A program made the translations under genes and the position numbers. Positions 53,761-54,002 of a stretch of 54,002 bases of DNA are shown in pieces. Under the pieces are notes generated by a model that ran no database searches, was not told where the DNA came from, and saw nothing but the letters and a program-made list of their open reading frames with translations. This DNA is from Candidatus Megaera endosymbiont of Nemacystus decipiens (GTDB lineage: Bacteria; Pseudomonadota; Alphaproteobacteria; Rickettsiales; Rickettsiaceae). How positions within the stretch are numbered: position 1 is the stretch's first letter; each line of letters starts with the position of its first letter. The stretch is taken from positions 53,042 to 107,043 of the forward strand of contig DAOTRE010000003.1 of NCBI GenBank assembly GCA_030036605.1, given 5' to 3'.

Positions 53761-53790
53761 ATACAAGATCAAGCCCGGTATGACTTTTAC

Positions 53791-53860
53791 AAGGTGAAGC
53801 AGTTTAGTTTTTTTCCGTCATGACCGTCACTGCGAACCTTTAGGTGAAGCAGTCTAGTTT
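53791..53860. repeat. direct repeat pair, Rickettsiales-style intergenic sequence
   Basis: AGGTGAAGCAGTTTAGTTT and AGGTGAAGCAGTCTAGTTT occur 50 bases apart, each followed by a CGTCAT tract (TTCCGTCATGA, TGCGTCATTT). The wording recalls dispersed intergenic repeats of Rickettsia genomes, but I cannot assign a family. Confidence 0.5.
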
Positions 53861-53902
53861 GCGTCATTTTTTCTGTATCAACTATGTTGGCCACTCGCCA
53901 TG

Positions 53903-53997
53903 ATGGTATGGACGCCCAGGATAAGTATGTTAAACTTATCCACGGTATCAAAAATGTACCAAATTTTATAACAAAAAAGTTAGGAGGTCCATACCAT
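53903..53997 (+). promoter_or_regulatory. leader with start-codon-masking stem
   Basis: ATGGTATGGAC (53903-53913) is complementary over 11 bp to GTCCATACCAT (53987-53997), which covers the AT of the next start codon and touches the TAGGAGG ribosome site. A nested hairpin GGATAAGT/ACTTATCC lies at 53919-53941. Insertion sequences often carry such structures to block translation from outside transcripts. Confidence 0.5.
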
Positions 53998-54002
53998 GGA
54001 AG
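53996..54002 (+). CDS. start of a gene cut by the window edge
   Basis: ATGGAAG follows a near-perfect ribosome site (TAGGAGG, 8 bases upstream). Only two codons are visible, so the product cannot be named. The leader suggests a transposase. Confidence 0.4.

Overview
The window is AT-rich alphaproteobacterial DNA and best fits the order Rickettsiales, probably the Rickettsiaceae in the broad sense (Rickettsia / Megaira-like). Pointers are the petABC–ccmBA–aconitase neighbourhood, an F0-only atp operon (atpI-B-E-F'-F) with no F1 genes beside it, tilS–ftsH, a Rickettsia-type protein-lysine methyltransferase beside an outer-membrane beta-barrel gene, ankyrin proteins, a Tim44-like adaptor, and portal and terminase genes of gene-transfer-agent type. 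Species cannot be fixed from the sequence alone.

Layout. 1–6.0 kb is a decayed accessory island. It holds two small ORFs, a degenerate duplicate of their junction, an AAA/DUF4143 ATPase, an orphan 417-residue protein, and a nest of broken insertion sequences: an IS1-type transposase needing a -1 frameshift, two inverted IS982 5' halves, and an IS481-type 3' fragment. 6.0–15.5 kb carries frr, pyrH, an ankyrin gene, sdhA, an FKBP-like secreted protein, an acidic repeat protein, and nrdB/nrdA. 15.8–21.5 kb is a rightward run: outer-membrane protein, lysine methyltransferase, tilS, ftsH. 21.6–26 kb holds tRNA-Arg, a 39-residue protein, tRNA-Thr, a Dsb-like lipoprotein, the F0 operon and ogt. 26–35 kb is leftward: pleD, divK, holC-like, tatD, metG, cytochrome bc1, and ccmA/ccmB. 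35–42.8 kb has acnA, a small membrane protein, an MFS transporter, ruvA, ruvB and two orphans. 43–46 kb has tRNA-Ala, rpsB and tsf. 46–50.7 kb has a STAND/NB-ARC-like ATPase, uvrC, yidD and the Tim44-like gene. 50.8–53.7 kb holds portal, a small protein and terminase, followed by the start of another mobile element.

Two families of short non-coding repeats run through the window. Family A has termini GGTTCTGTTGACATAAG, and all complete copies are flanked by TA. Family B has a 30-bp terminal inverted repeat, also flanked by TA. No matching transposase is present, so they look like MITEs. Both ends of family A contain TTGACA, 17 bp, ATTTTA, pointing inward. Copies sit just upstream of pyrH, uvrC and tRNA-Ala, so they may act as mobile promoters. 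A family A copy or part-copy also lies at each of two sites, upstream of pyrH and downstream of tsf. Inverting the roughly 38 kb between these sites would restore the common bacterial order rpsB-tsf-pyrH-frr.

Most of the window is ordinary housekeeping. The parts most worth a second look are the repeats and their promoter and rearrangement effects, the STAND ATPase, the inverted IS982 pair, the 5'-terminal hairpin on the outer-membrane-protein mRNA, and the orphan proteins.
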